DNA from: Symsagittifera roscoffensis
Lineage: Eukaryota; Xenacoelomorpha; Acoela; Convolutidae
Assembly: GCF_963678635.1 (NCBI RefSeq)
Contig: NC_087065.1
Span: 61,902,754 to 61,966,753, forward strand
Length of the DNA: 64,000 nt
Direction: 5' to 3'
A program made the translations under genes and the position numbers. Under the pieces are notes generated by a model. That model was not told the origin of the DNA. It saw only the letters and a program-made list of their open reading frames with translations, and did no database searches. Shown piece after piece: positions 41,201 through 49,870 of this stretch (position 1 is its first letter; each line of letters starts with the position of its first letter).

Positions 41201-44200
41201 CCTGAGCTTTACTTTAAAAAATTCTGTGATCTTTTAAGAGTCGATGAACGTGGTTCAGACTCTTATATAGGTCGTGATTTTTCAATTTGATTTTCGTGGT
41301 TTGATTTTTTTTTGTAAGTTCAGTTTAATTTCTTGGTTAACAGAAGTCAAACTCCAAATTCGAGCAGAGAGACTAAGGACCACGAAAAACGTGATCAATA
41401 CTAATTTAGAAAGTGGATTTTAATTTTCAGATTTCCCAAGGGAATAAAAACTTTTACTGGTTAGAGTTCATTTTATCAATAAAGTGCAATAATAGAATGT
41501 TTTTAAAATTCATCGAGTTTTAAGATCATATAATTTGAATTTCAAAAGTTGAAATTTTTCGAACAACAAGTCAATTGTTCTCTGTTTTCTTGCGTTCATT
41601 GACTCTTTTCCTACTGTCTGTTGGTTATGTTTGAAATTATGGGGTTTTTAAATTACCAATTTGTGATAATTAGCGCGTGATATGTTTCCTACAATAAACG
41701 CGTGACCGGAGGTTTACTTCGGCTCAGAAATCATTACTGTTTTGAAAGAAACGGAATATTTAGGCTCGGGCGGTTTTTTCTTCAGAGAAATGTCAACTTT
41801 TTAACTAGCCATTTTTGACGGAATTTGTTTTATATAATTCAAAAAATTTGTTGTCCTGAGCTTAGATTTCAGCTTTGAAAAATATTTCACCTGTGATCTT
41901 TTTTTGGCAAGTAATGGGAGTTTAAAGTTTGCCATTTTGGCCAATTCGGGACAATCAACGTGTGATATATTTCGCGCTATTAACGCGTAAGCGGAGATTT
42001 AATCCGTCTTGGAAATCGTTCCAAATTGGTTGAAGGAGGCTTATTTGCCATAATTGATTTGTTATTAAGAGCGAAATCTATCACCCTATACTTAATATGG
42101 CGAGTGGGGGGATGATTTTCACAAAAAAAATCTCAAATAAAAAAAAATCATTTATTTTACTACATTTAATTTTTTCATGTTTTTGCTGCTCCATAGACCT
42201 TAAAAGGCAGTCGGAACATTCTGGGCTTCGCTCTGATGCGATCAGTCATGTTTGGTTTAAAAAACGTTGTTAGACACTAAATACAGCACATTTCTTAACA
42301 TAACATTTGTGGAAGGAATATTTTGGAAAACAAAATCTAAAAAAAAAATTAAAAACTGTTTCATACACGATAAAGGGCAAACAGAACATTTAGGGCTGTG
42401 CCCTGCTACGAGCAGTCTTGTTCACTTGAGATGAGAAATAATGGAAGGTTGTGATGAATGCGCCTTAGCAATGTGGCTCCTTTGTTCATGGACGCTGAGC
42501 AATATATGATAATGTCACTAAAGAGTTCACGTGACATGAAACAAAAAGAACACTTGTCGGTAGTAGTTTTGGCCGCGTAGCTCGGAATTTTTATCACAAA
42601 AATCGTGATATTTTGCCGATAATAGAAAATTTTTGGAAAAGCGAACACAAAAAAAGTTTTCCTTAAAAAATTGAAAAAGGGCATTTCATTGGAAACACTG
42701 CTTTGAAGTTCGTGGAAACACTGCACTGAAGAGCTCTAGGTTAAAAACAAATTGAAATTCGTTATTCGAAGTTTGAACGCCGTAATCCATCAGTGCGCCC
42801 ACTCATTTTTATAATCAGTTAAACTATATTTTTGTTTCCAGTTTACAGAAGCGAAAGGTTGGTTTTCATTTTAGAAAAAAAATTATCTTCATTTTCAACT
42901 GAATTTCATAATTTATTCGTCAACTTTGATCTGTGATTTTCAAGAATGCTGGATAAGGCAAAAAGGCTGAGTCCTCGAGATCTGAAATTATTCCTCCAGT
43001 GGGAGGTTACATACTCTTTTTGAAATACTTATCAAAGAAGTTAATTTTCACCTATTCAGGTGGTGTGGTTTTTTGTTTCACAAAAAATTAGATCACACCC
43101 GTTTTTTTGCGGCGTGACTTTTAATTTTTTTTCGAAATTTTGTTATGAAGTTCAATACTAGATTGTAAACTACGCTTTTCAATTGCGAATGTGAAAATGG
43201 TGCTAAAAACGAGAATGATTCAAGTTCCAAAAGTGGATTTTAATTTTGCTCAAAACTTTATAAGAGTTTGTTTTCAAAAGTGGATTTTAATTTTCAGAAT
43301 TAACATAAAAATATCCTGACGACCCAATTTGTCTAAGTGGGTTAGTTTTCTAAAAACAAAAAATGCCAGTCATGAAAGGTTTTCGAAATTCGAAGAGATA
43401 TATTTTAGCTGATATATTTTTCTTTCTGATGGTTACGTTGAATGATGTAAAAATTGTATTTTTTTCGGTAGTCTTTTCATTGGCACTTTTTCAAGGTGCT
43501 AGAGATCTTAGCCAACCGGTTTTTTAGCAGACCAATCTGTTAGCACACTCAGAACAATTAGCAAATCAGAACGATGGCTTCAAAAGCAGCCTTTTAGATT
43601 AGGGACCGCTTGCTCCGCTGCGCTTCCATTCGCCACGAGTGTTATTGTGCGCGTAATTTTTTGTTTTGCCGCTAATTTAGACTAATGTTTTTGAAGTTGA
43701 TAGTTTTGTTGTCAAAATTGTGAGATAATTGTCTAATTTAGACTATTGTTTTTGAAGTTGATAGTTTTTTTGTCAAAATTGTGAGATAATTGGGAAACTC
43801 GACCCACGACTCAGCTTGCATCTTTTTTTTTTTTACGTTGGGCTGCTAAACGACTAATTTTTGACATTTTATGCTGAAAGATTGGTCTGCTAAACGATCG
43901 GTCCCCCTTTTTCAACTACCAGTTGGCTAGGTTTTTAACAAAAGGTTTGTTCTGTTTTTTTTTCAGATTGGTGGTTTGAATTTTTGAAGCGCGCTTTTAA
44001 AAGTAATTTTCCAAGTGAAGCTCGAGTTACGCTTTTGAGAACGCAAGTAGGAATGACGCGAAATGGACTTTAATTTCAATTGTTGATTCAAAATCAAAAT
44101 TCACGAGGAGGAAAAAAGTATCGCATTGGTCAGGTCTAAATATGATCACATGTATCAAAAAAAGTTAAGTATAAATTAGTTTGATATTTAAAGAGATTTA

Positions 44201-45243
44201 GGATGATGCGTTTTGTTAATGAAAAAAAAAATCAATTAAAAACGGGAAAAAATGATTTTTTTTCCTGATTTGGCATTGATTATGTTTTCCTAGGTGTCCA
44301 GGAGTTCATCAATGCTTATCAAACTTTCTGTTAGCAATGTATTTTCAGTACGTGAAACCCTTTTCAGATTGGCTGCTCAGCGTTCAACCTTCGCCGTTAA
44401 GCTTTTAATATAAATTATTCCTTGACTTCAATGCTCTGTGTCTCTTTTAGAGTTGCTTTAGTTTAACATATCAATTAAATATTTTTCATTCATCGTTCCA
44501 TTCTGCTTAGATCTGGGACAGTTTCAACCGGCCTATCACCCGGAGTCCTTATCAATATCAGTTCCGATGAGGATGACCTAGGTGACGATATATTCACAGA
44601 TGACGTCGGATGCGCTAATCAGACGCCACAAAGTAGAAAAGTCGAACGGAAAGACGACATAAATTTCTCTATCTATGTGGAAAATAGTAACCGCTCCACG
44701 GCTATATCAGATAATGCAATCCAAGATCTATCTACCGCAAACACAGCAAGCTTTCCCACTGCAAATTCAAATTCACCCAGCTCGAAGCAATACAATTGGA
44801 AAAGTTCTAGTACCAGTAGTGATGCTAGTTCGAAAGTATCGCCATCTTCAAATAAAGTTTTGAAAGAAAGTGGAAAACATATCGCATCGAAGAAATTTTG
44901 CGAGTTGTGCAAAAGGAGTTTCTGTGAGTTGGAAAAGCATTTTGACAAATTTCACTCGCCGAAGCCCTCGATAGAACCGGTACCTGGATGCCAAAAGTGT
45001 GCGGATTGCGGTCTGTACTTTGGCAAAAGCGTATACTCGAAGCACCGGATTCGGTATCACGAGAGACTTGGTAGCAAACACATTTGCTACAGGTGTGGCC
45101 TAGAATTCCAGTGCAATGGGTATTTGATAGATCACCTGAAATTCGAACATAGGGAGCAGTCAAAGCAGATTGTTGACTTGTCATCAACAGAAGACAAATA
45201 CAGATACCGTTTAGCCCGAAGCGGAGCAGAATCAATCGAATGA
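14105..45243 (+). CDS. Multi-exon C2H2 zinc-finger nuclear protein (whole locus)
   Basis: Eight exons can be chained with consistent phases: 14105-14284, 26206-26301, 30009-30113, 30228-33318, 34937-35011, 35329-35553, 39613-39976 and 44511-45243. Together they are 4,869 bases, giving 1,622 residues plus stop. In assembled numbering, fingers lie at about 224-247 (C2HC), 269-293, 297-317, 1509-1527, 1542-1562 and 1571-1592. Basic clusters (SSKRRK, KRKKVK) near 660-702 look like nuclear localisation signals. SIM-like motifs are IQFIDLTQ (53-60) and VLINISSDEDD (about 1391). The middle is low-complexity Ser/Lys/Pro-rich sequence, probably disordered. I expect a DNA- or chromatin-associated protein, but recognise no named orthologue. 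The initiation exon is not identified: the first in-frame ATG in exon 1 is at 14212. Exons 4-8 are firmer than 1-3, which join by phase and motif style only. Confidence 0.65.
14285..16202. other. Intron 1, left part, with degraded element ends
   Basis: No exon is seen. Two worn copies of the HINE-like 3' terminus in reverse orientation are recognisable near 15,059-15,100 (AGCTCGTATC..GAAGCC) and 15,138-15,185 (ACTCGTGCCAGGGCTAAATT). The rest is AT-rich with no further signal. Confidence 0.45.
16203..17470. repeat. 1.28-kb direct repeat, left copy
   Basis: It starts at TTGTATAGTCATTTCATTTT and ends at GTAGCCTTAAGGTTA. It is repeated almost base for base at 17,487-18,757, offset about 1,284. 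No ORF of note. It lies in intron 1 of the zinc-finger gene. Confidence 0.92.
17487..18757. repeat. 1.28-kb direct repeat, right copy
   Basis: Tandem copy of the preceding 1.28 kb, differing by scattered substitutions and homopolymer-length changes. The junction reads ATGACTATATATTGCGTTGTATAGTCAT, so a short TATAGTCAT-like sequence occurs on both sides of the breakpoint. Confidence 0.92.
18758..20794. other. Intron 1, no gene recognised
   Basis: AT-rich sequence. Around 18,770-18,830 (TATCGACCCATTTTTCTCTAATTGGG) it resembles the dispersed R repeat found at 36.6 kb and elsewhere. A 121-codon hydrophobic ORF at 20,295-20,660 (-) has no recognisable domain or splice context, and I do not call it a gene. 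Confidence 0.45.
20795..21311 (+). mobile_element. HINE-like non-autonomous rolling-circle element, near full length
   Basis: It begins TTGTTCCGACTTTCGATACG and ends GAGCAGTCTTGTT. Near the right end is a stem-loop, CAGGGCTTCACCCTG, here with one mismatch. Subterminal GTTCCGAC near the left end and GTCGGAAC near the right end form an inverted pair. An inner hairpin GCGCGATATATTTCGCGC is also present. Asymmetric ends, subterminal inverted repeats, a 3' stem-loop and no coding capacity match the description of Helentron-associated elements (HINE, DINE-1 type). The family is recognised by structure, not by a database match. Confidence 0.65.
21312..22689. other. Intron 1, no gene recognised
   Basis: AT-rich intronic sequence. 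The part from about 22,360 to 22,620 carries worn fragments of the HINE-like interior (ACAATTGGCCAATT, TTATGCGCGCTTTTAAG). No exon is visible. Confidence 0.4.
22690..23400 (+). mobile_element. Degraded HINE-like element with internal insertion
   Basis: The left part (CTTTCGAAAAAAGTGACCAAATATTTGTGC, TTTAACTAGCAATTTTTGACGGG) and the interior (GATAATTAACGCTCGAAATATTCCGTGC) match the copy at 20,795. The two are separated by extra sequence around 22,790-22,980 that contains a 21-base direct repeat (GTGGTCCTCATGTTTTT). No clean right end was found. Confidence 0.45.
23460..25990 (+). mobile_element. Degenerate non-LTR retrotransposon (LINE), reverse transcriptase remnant
   Basis: Translation across frames recovers the order of a LINE ORF2. 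Near 23,750 FYIPPESSYP resembles an endonuclease-domain segment. Near 24,750 LERHQHDFRAL corresponds to the QHGFR region. At 24,860-24,990 LDLSKAFDCVNHSSV is the palm motif LDLSKAFD, followed by WLSNQLNGR. Near 25,015 LSPTLCQYF matches the SPTLF segment after GVPQGS. At 25,400-25,500 MYRALVKHVLEYATLTWSH is the post-RT thumb motif, and near 25,795 LTQLRSGFC is the usual pre-zinc-knuckle segment. Frameshifts and stops are frequent and no YADD box can be read, so it is dead. It is in sense orientation within intron 1, just upstream of exon 2. The base composition (C-rich, G-poor) differs from the flanks. A G-rich tail lies at 25,979-26,006. Confidence 0.8.
26206..26301 (+). CDS. Zinc-finger gene exon 2 (acidic patch)
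   Basis: The acceptor TTTGCCAG|GTT and donor GAAGAT|GTAAGTT frame 96 bases, 32 codons in phase 0. The product includes VSVVFQSSDEESE, a hydrophobic run followed by an acidic Ser/Asp/Glu patch, again SIM-like. A second acceptor (GTGTTTCAG, 33 bases further in) would also keep phase 0 and would remove the hydrophobic run. It fits between exons 1 and 3 by phase only. Confidence 0.55.
26302..28947. other. Intron 2, mostly unassigned sequence
   Basis: At 26,417-26,478 a sequence containing GGAACATATGTAGTTCC is present twice. At about 26,640-26,700 a piece (CTCTCGGGGGTCCATCTATGGA) resembles the HINE variant at 47,165. A 126-codon ORF at 27,648-28,028 is basic and has no family I recognise; a worn retroelement piece is possible, and I do not call a gene. 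Confidence 0.4.
28948..28967. repeat. AAT microsatellite
   Basis: About six AAT repeats directly abut the terminal AACAAGACTG of the HINE-like element that follows. Confidence 0.9.
28967..29490 (-). mobile_element. HINE-like element, reverse orientation
   Basis: It starts with the reverse complement of the family 3' end, AACAAGACTGCTCGTATC. The perfect stem-loop CAGGGCAAAGCCCTG and GAATGTTCCAACTGCCC follow. The far end (CTCGAGCACAAAAAGTCCGTCGC) matches the family 5' region. A second 5'-like segment (CTTCGAGAGTCGAAAC) nearby suggests two nested copies. Confidence 0.6.
30009..30113 (+). CDS. Zinc-finger gene exon 3
   Basis: The acceptor GTATTGCAG|GAG and donor TTCAAT|GTAAGA frame 105 bases, 35 codons in phase 0. 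The product is polar and basic (ESQANVILSKTRRYPG at its start). The next intron is only 114 bases, which ties it closely to the giant exon. Confidence 0.6.
30228..33318 (+). CDS. Zinc-finger gene giant exon 4 (three N-terminal fingers, NLS, repeats)
   Basis: The acceptor ATATTTCAG|GCT opens a frame continuous with the long ORF whose first ATG is at 30498. That ATG is internal, because 90 open Ser/Thr/Gln-rich codons precede it back to the acceptor. Right after it come FKCAKC..H..C (C2HC, C-x2-C-x12-H-x6-C), CRWC..H..H and CIEC..H..H fingers. Long polar sequence follows, with basic clusters SSKRRKEG and AAKRKKVK, nine imperfect octapeptides (32,319-32,534) and three 16-residue repeats (33,171-33,318). 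The donor GTTT|GTAAGT gives phase 1; reading through it meets a stop at 33,345. The exon is about 3.1 kb, unusually long beside its neighbours. Confidence 0.85.
32319..32534 (+). repeat. Octapeptide (24-base) tandem repeat inside exon 4
   Basis: Nine imperfect repeats of pattern (A)(I/V/M/F)(P/S/L)(K/E/G/Q)K(S/P)xx, for example AIPKKSSV, AMPEKSAT and EIPQKPST. DNA copies share GAGAAATC or AGCAAACC segments. The copies stay in frame with no stop, as expected of a coding minisatellite. Confidence 0.85.
33171..33318 (+). repeat. Three 16-residue repeats at end of exon 4
   Basis: The copies begin MSSEKLSKEVKSSGVP, TSSENRSKHSKSTGAQ and TNSENRNRDSKSGTT. They are Ser/Lys/Asn-rich and probably disordered. 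Confidence 0.8.
33319..34936. other. Intron 4, no element recognised
   Basis: 1.6-kb intron between donor GTTT|GTAAGT and acceptor CTTCAG|GGA. It contains a stretch around 34,040-34,200 (CCCCCTCAAAAAATCCATCTAGG, then CACGGGGGTGGAGGATTTTAAC). A near match, CGCTGGGGTGGAGGATCTTAAC, is at about 46,700, so this is another dispersed repeat. Confidence 0.45.
34937..35011 (+). CDS. Zinc-finger gene exon 5
   Basis: 75 bases, phase 1 on both sides, framed by TACTTCAG|GGA and CCCT|GTAAGTG. The split first codon makes Trp and the product continues TPGSRRYYEKLASTDPTAIC. Small symmetric phase 1 exon that could be skipped without shifting the frame. Confidence 0.6.
35012..35328. other. Intron 5
   Basis: 317-base AT-rich intron ending in GCTTTTACAG. 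No feature seen. Confidence 0.6.
35329..35553 (+). CDS. Zinc-finger gene exon 6
   Basis: Framed by TTTTACAG|AC and AAAGA|GTCAGT, 225 bases, phase 1 in and out. Product contains KPCKRKELFRSGSPEEPAEE and a helix-prone segment VSKLATSVAANISDPLLEQV. GC content is visibly higher than in the flanking introns. An internal alternative donor GAACAG|GTTTCG exists. Confidence 0.7.
35554..39612. other. Intron 6, rich in a dispersed repeat family (R)
   Basis: Several diverged copies of one roughly 450-base family lie between about 35,640 and 36,830. Landmarks are GACTCTTATATAGGTCGTGA near 36,355, AAAGTCACGAAAAACATGATCG near 36,512 and TATCGACCCAGTTTTCTCCAATTGGG near 36,592. From 37 to 39.6 kb I see only AT-rich sequence and a partial tRNA-like head at 39,029. 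No exon recognised. Confidence 0.5.
39613..39976 (+). CDS. Zinc-finger gene exon 7
   Basis: Acceptor GCTGTTTCAG|GTA (phase 1) and donor TGCAAG|GTAAGT (phase 2) frame 364 bases. The open frame continues upstream of the acceptor as hydrophobic sequence, which is intronic. The product is Ser/Pro/Thr-rich with an acidic segment STDTDEDEPPP and no domain. Confidence 0.75.
40059..40078 (+). repeat. G20 homopolymer
   Basis: Twenty consecutive G residues preceded by TTGAAAAT, in intron 7. It could form a G-quadruplex; its length in the assembly may not be exact. Confidence 0.9.
41056..41740 (+). mobile_element. HINE-like 5' fragment, R-family copy and HINE-like interior
   Basis: CTTCCGAAGAAATTTACCTAATATTTGTGCTC starts a HINE-like 5' part. 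At 41,236 it is replaced by an R-family copy (GTTCAGACTCTTATATAGGTCGTGA). Near 41,640-41,740 the HINE-like interior resumes (ATTAGCGCGTGATATGTTTCC, GGAGGTTTACTTCGGCTC). The arrangement suggests insertion or a longer composite element. Confidence 0.45.
41745..42253 (+). mobile_element. HINE-like element, nearly complete
   Basis: It runs from GAAAGAAACGGAATATTTAGG through ATTTCGCGCTATTAACGCGT to GGCAGTCGGAACATTC and TGATGCGATCAGTCATGTT. The 3' stem-loop has decayed (CTGGGCTTCGCTCTG). Close in length and order to the copy at 20,795. Confidence 0.6.
42361..42421 (+). mobile_element. HINE-like 3' end only
   Basis: AGAACATTTAGGGCTGTGCCCTGCTACGAGCAGTCTTGTT keeps the stem-loop and terminal CAGTCTTGTT. 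The body is missing, or was replaced by the copy just upstream. Confidence 0.55.
43672..43792. repeat. 61-base tandem duplication
   Basis: CTAATTTAGACTAATGTTTT and the following bases are repeated with a period of 61 (43,672 and 43,733), with few differences. Confidence 0.9.
44511..45243 (+). CDS. Zinc-finger gene last exon (three C-terminal fingers)
   Basis: Acceptor TTCTGCTTAG|ATC joins in phase 2 to exon 7 and is open for 244 residues to the TGA at 45,241. It begins SGTVSTGLSPGVLINISSDE, a SIM-like hydrophobic run followed by acidic residues. After a Ser/Asn/Lys-rich linker come three fingers: KFCELC..H..H (short spacing, x9), CADC..H..H and CYRC..H..H. The end is polar with no recognisable tail motif. 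No closer polyadenylation signal was seen than the one at 45,753. Confidence 0.85.
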
Positions 45244-46470
45244 CTCATTCGTAGATGCTTGTTTGTATGCTGATGTGCGTTAGCGTTCCAAAAACTCTAG
45301 ATACATAAACTTTGTCGCGGCAAGCAGGGTTTCAGTTTTGCCACAAGTATTTCAGGACTATTTCTTGTTCGGTGCTACTTAGCGATGCCCATGGGCTTGG
45401 TTTATGTGCTGTGGATTTTACACATTTCAATAGGTTGAAAATTTCTCGCAAATTGAAAAATCAAAGAATGGAAGCTTGCATATTTTTTTTGCTCACACGC
45501 ACTCACGTTCAGTTTCACCTAAGTATGCTCAGCTCATTTCATTGTTTTGGCTACACAGAAGAGGGACTGATAGAATTGAATTGACCCCAAAAAGAATATT
45601 TTCATACTTGAAAAATCGGGAAGACTTTTACTATAAGAAATACTGTTTTCTGAAATACTTCGTGAAATTTTATGCGAGTTTATACGAGATTAGTTTATAC
45701 GAAATTATACGAGAAATGTTTATACGAGATTAGGCTAGGGCAAAAATCGAAAAATAAATTTTTGAGAATTGAATTTTGTTCAGTAGCAGTTTTCCAACAC
45801 CTCTGTCGGTCCTGTTCATATTTTACACTTGAACATAGACCAAATTTGTAAAATGTTATATATCAAATACATGTATCTGTTAGTTTTGTTTAGATTTATA
45901 CAAATTGCCAACAAGAGTTTATTTTTCTCTAATACAGTTTTCTTCCCAGGCCTTTCAGCTAGATTTTGAACTGGATCATATTGCCAGAAGGCGAGAAATT
46001 TGGTTTTTATTGCATATTGACTATTGCTGGTTTAACTGAAGGGGTTTGTCATTTAAATTTGGTTATCGCACAGCAAGGGTTAGCAGGATTGCTCAACTGT
46101 GAGCGAAGCCCTGAAAAAACGGACTGCACATAAAATTAACCCATTAGTTTGGTAAAAACAAGTTTGGTAGATTTATGAATAAACCAAAAGTTGTATAAGA
46201 AAAGAATGTTCATTTATTTAGGTCCTATAGTTTTTTTCTAAATGTCCTTTTGTGAATTGTCTTTCGATTTCTTTTTAACCTCAAATCAAATTTGATTTCA
46301 TGTAAACATTGGATTGCGCTTTTTATAAACAAAAGAACTGACTCAGGTACATTTTTTCAAGTTGAATGATTTTTATAGATTTTTGAAATTATTTTACTAG
46401 AGGAATTCAAAACAGCGAAGGGAATGCTTTGTGTATTTCACAACAGTCTTTTTGATCTTCATTCCCCTTT
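45244..46470. other. 3' flank of the zinc-finger gene
   Basis: Probable 3' untranslated region and intergenic sequence. Near 45,660-45,735 TATACGAGATTAG-like units repeat imperfectly. A worn reverse HINE-like end (GCTCAACTGTGAGCGAAGCC) lies at 46,090-46,125. No further gene. Confidence 0.5.
45753..45758 (+). terminator. Candidate polyadenylation signal of the zinc-finger gene
   Basis: AATAAA is the first canonical signal after the stop codon, about 510 bases downstream. Assignment by position only. Confidence 0.35.
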
Positions 46471-47095
46471 TTAATCCGACTTTCGAAGAAAGTGAGGAAT
46501 ATATAAGCTCGGGGTGGTTTTTTATGCAGACCAATTTTAGAAAACTCTGGTCCCTCGGCTGATCGATGGTACCAAGTTAACGTCCCCCCAAGCCGTTTAG
46601 GGGGGGGGGGATTTTTACTTGGTTTTGAGTTCAAATTTTCAGCCAATAAATATATAGCATATTTCACGCAGCGCTTAGAAAATTTAATTTAAAGTCAACG
46701 CTGGGGTGGAGGATCTTAACTTGGTTTATTTTTGGCGGGGGTAGGGGGTTGGGCTTGAGGGAAAGTTAATTTCAGCCGATCGATCGCTTGATCTGCATTG
46801 GCCCACCTTGATGTGCAAATTTTATGCTGACCTGCAACATTTGATGCTTAAAGCGCAACGCAAATTATTTATGCGTGGCGAATTATCCCACCTTACAAAA
46901 TCGTTTCTTATTAATTTGAAACAACTAATTGGTCTTATTAATTCCATACTCGTCTCAATTTTTAACACTTAAAATTTGATATAATCAGCCTAAATGTATA
47001 GTTTTGCGAGCTTTCAAATTACTAAAAACTATTGGAGACCAATTAAGGAGCAGTCTGAACATTCAGGGCTTTGCCCTGATACGAGTAGTCTTGTT
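46471..47095 (+). mobile_element. HINE-like element, long variant, first of a head-to-tail pair
   Basis: It begins TTAATCCGACTTTCGAAG and ends at GGAGCAGTCTGAACATTCAG, stem-loop CAGGGCTTTGCCCTG and ACGAGTAGTCTTGTT. It carries the long-variant interior (ATTGGAGACCAATTAAGGAG), which is absent from the 20,795 copy. A G-run (GGGGGGGGGG) lies near 46,601. Confidence 0.6.
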
Positions 47096-47618
47096 GTTCC
47101 GACTTTCGAAGAAAGTTAGAACATGTGTGCTGGTGTTTTTTTTTTCGTTCAGACCAATTCTCAACAAAATTTCCCTCGGGGGATTGATCCATGGATCTTC
47201 GTAGTGCCAGTATGGGCGAGCTCACGTCTAGACTATCCTGCGTTAAAGATTGCTGTGAAACGCTCAACGATAGACTAACGTGCCTAAAAGAGCGCTGTGA
47301 TACTTTGATGTTGAAATTTTAACGCACATTATTTAATGGGGGGTAAAGTTAACTTGCCGACGATCGATCTGTTGATCTGCTATGTCCCAGCCTGGTGTGC
47401 AAACCTTTATAGTAACCTGCAACGAGTCTGTCTAACCTGCTCGTTTTATAGTTTGATGCTTGAAGTGCAAGACAAAATTTTAATGTGAGGCGATTGATCC
47501 CGCAGCACAAAGTCGTTCCGAATTCAATTGAGACAGACTATTTGGTCTAATTAATTCAATACACGATTAGGAACAGTCGGAAAATTCAGAGCTTTTCCTT
47601 AATACGAGCAGTTTTGTT
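47096..47618 (+). mobile_element. HINE-like element, second of a head-to-tail pair
   Basis: GTTCCGACTTTCGAAGAAAG starts exactly where the previous copy's CTTGTT ends, with no spacer. The 3' end is GAACAGTCGGAAAATTCAGA and CGAGCAGTTTTGTT; its stem-loop has decayed. Confidence 0.6.
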
Positions 47619-49870
47619 TTGATATGTATGGGAAGCAACTGTCTTATAAATTAAATAATGAAACGGAATCGACGAAGTATTTGGCGACAAATATTCAAGT
47701 TCTCTAGTCTGTAGTTCACTGCGTTTTGATGTGAAGTTTTAATTTTTCGAATCTAATGTTGAACCCGATTCCACTAAATAATAAAAAAAAAACAATGCAA
47801 GAGCATGTAAAAACCGGTTGCTTTTAAAAAAGTTGTGTCATTTTTGCTCACGGTGTGATGAAAGGAACTAGATTGGAAAAATGAAATTAGAAAAATGTCT
47901 CACAAACTTCATTTTTTAGAGAACATCCAATTTAAAAAAACTATTGCCAAAAAAGTGCTAAATAAAATTTTGAAAACTAAAATTTCCTACTCGGTCCCTT
48001 TACGCGCTCAAAATCAGACTAACAAGCAAAAAAAATTGAATCGGTTTTTCTCGACAACGAGAAATTTTATGGGTAAATTTTCATAAATTTCAAAGTACGA
48101 CTAAAGATTCTCATAAATGATAGATCATTTGACCTAAGTTGGTCATTTTTTGGAGTACCTGGTTTCGCTTGAAAAAAAGTAGAAAAACTAAAAGACCAGA
48201 ACAACAAAGATGTAAAATGCCTTTAAAAAGCAGCAAGTAACAAATTTACTTGATAGTCAAAATCGCATCAAAATCATCCCTTTCAATGAGAATCAGCCCA
48301 ACTAATCTGCTGTGGCGTGCTCGGGAGTTTTTTTGAAAACATTTTTATGCCTATTTTTTAGTTTTGCAATTCAAATTGTTCAGTTCTGGGACACAGCCAA
48401 ATTTTTTAAAAAAAGCTGGTTTAAATGACGTTTTGGGTTTTAATCGGAAAATTTATATCAATAATTTCTGACACAAATAGTTATCGAAAAAAATTCTGTA
48501 AAATTTTTGTCGAAAGGTCACCTTTTGTAAAAATTGTCCATCAGTAGAAAGGCGCAGGGGGTGCTAAATGTAAATATGAAATAAACACAGAGGCAAAACT
48601 GAAGATTCCAAAAACAGATAAAAGCTGGGGTAACCGGTTGCTGTGCAAGTAGCCCAAAAATTTCCGAGCACGTTCATCAAAAAACTACACAAAATCTGTT
48701 TTTAGCGGCGTTTTTTTGTGCGTGATGGGATGAAAGGACTATAATAACGCTTAAACGTTAGTGAATTAGATACTAGATAGTCGACAACAGTTTTTGTTTT
48801 TTTCGCAAAACACTTATTCTATTTTTGTACAAAAACTTTTTTTATCAAAGAAACACTAAAAAACTTCCAAATCTAGTTTTGCTGGAGTAAAACTAAAATT
48901 TTCATTTCTTAAATTGCTTTATTCTCACTCGAAATTAAACTAAAACACAAGAAGTCAAAGTCGCTCAAATCATTACTGAAAAGGCTTGAATATTATGTAT
49001 TGCGCACCCATTCTGGTAATATTTTTCATTCCTGAATTTGCGTTAAAAAAATTTTAAACTCACGCGTAGACAAAGGCATTACCCATTTTCAATGGCCAAA
49101 TGAGTTATAAAATTGCAGTAACATATCTGAATTTTAAGCATTCGGCTTGTATACAATCTATTTTTAAGTTTGTACAAGATTCACTTTTATATACCAGTAG
49201 GTTTCAGAACTCGGGTGAAATGCGAACTATTTTGAGCGCTTCTTTGTGCGAGTTTGATCGGAAAAATGGTACCCGTATAATCACAATTAAGCGTAGTTAC
49301 GTTCATTAATTTTCTTTACTTAAGTTATTTAAGTTGTCTGAAAATTGTACTGGAATTACTTTCCTGTTTCAGTATTGCCCTGCATCCCATTATGATACTA
49401 CTAAATAACCTCTTGAAGAATTTGCTATTTTTTCCAGATTTTTTTGTTAGTCCATAAAAAACTTGATGCAAGTTAAAAAATCCAAACAACTTAATTTTTA
49501 AAATTATTTCGAACTTTCATTCAACCCTGATTTGGCTTGCAGACAACAACGAAAGCCATATGCTATCTGAAACGAGCTGTAGAAAGCCCGCGAAGCTCAG
49601 CTATGTCCTGAAATCAGGCAATTTTAGATCGCAGATTGACAAGACATTGAAATATCTAATCCTACCTGTTTAATCACCTATGTACATCTGTCGCCAAGCT
49701 TGATTTTTATCATATAATTTAACTCAGCTGACAATTCTTCAACGTTTTTGTACAATGATATAAAAATTACACCAAAACAAAGGCACTTAAAATTGCATGT
49801 GGACATTTGAAGTTTTATTAAATTTTCTAATAATTTTGGAAAATGTGGTTTAATGTTTTCTGTTAGGATT
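47619..49870. other. Intergenic sequence between convergent genes
   Basis: AT-rich, with short ORFs only (for example 66 codons at 49,100). No domain, element end or RNA gene recognised. Confidence 0.5.
49814..49819 (-). terminator. Candidate polyadenylation signal of the membrane-anchored barrel gene
   Basis: AATAAA on the minus strand (TTTATT on plus), about 52 bases beyond the stop codon, the usual distance for a short 3' untranslated region. Confidence 0.5.

Larger units (their letters stand above)
39977..44510. other. Intron 7, filled with repeat copies
   Basis: 4.5-kb intron containing a G20 run, R-family copies (about 40,440-40,900, 41,236-41,640 and 43,080-43,500), HINE-like copies (41,056, 41,745 and 42,361) and a 61-base tandem duplication at 43,672. 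It ends at TTCTGCTTAG. No exon recognised inside. Confidence 0.55.
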
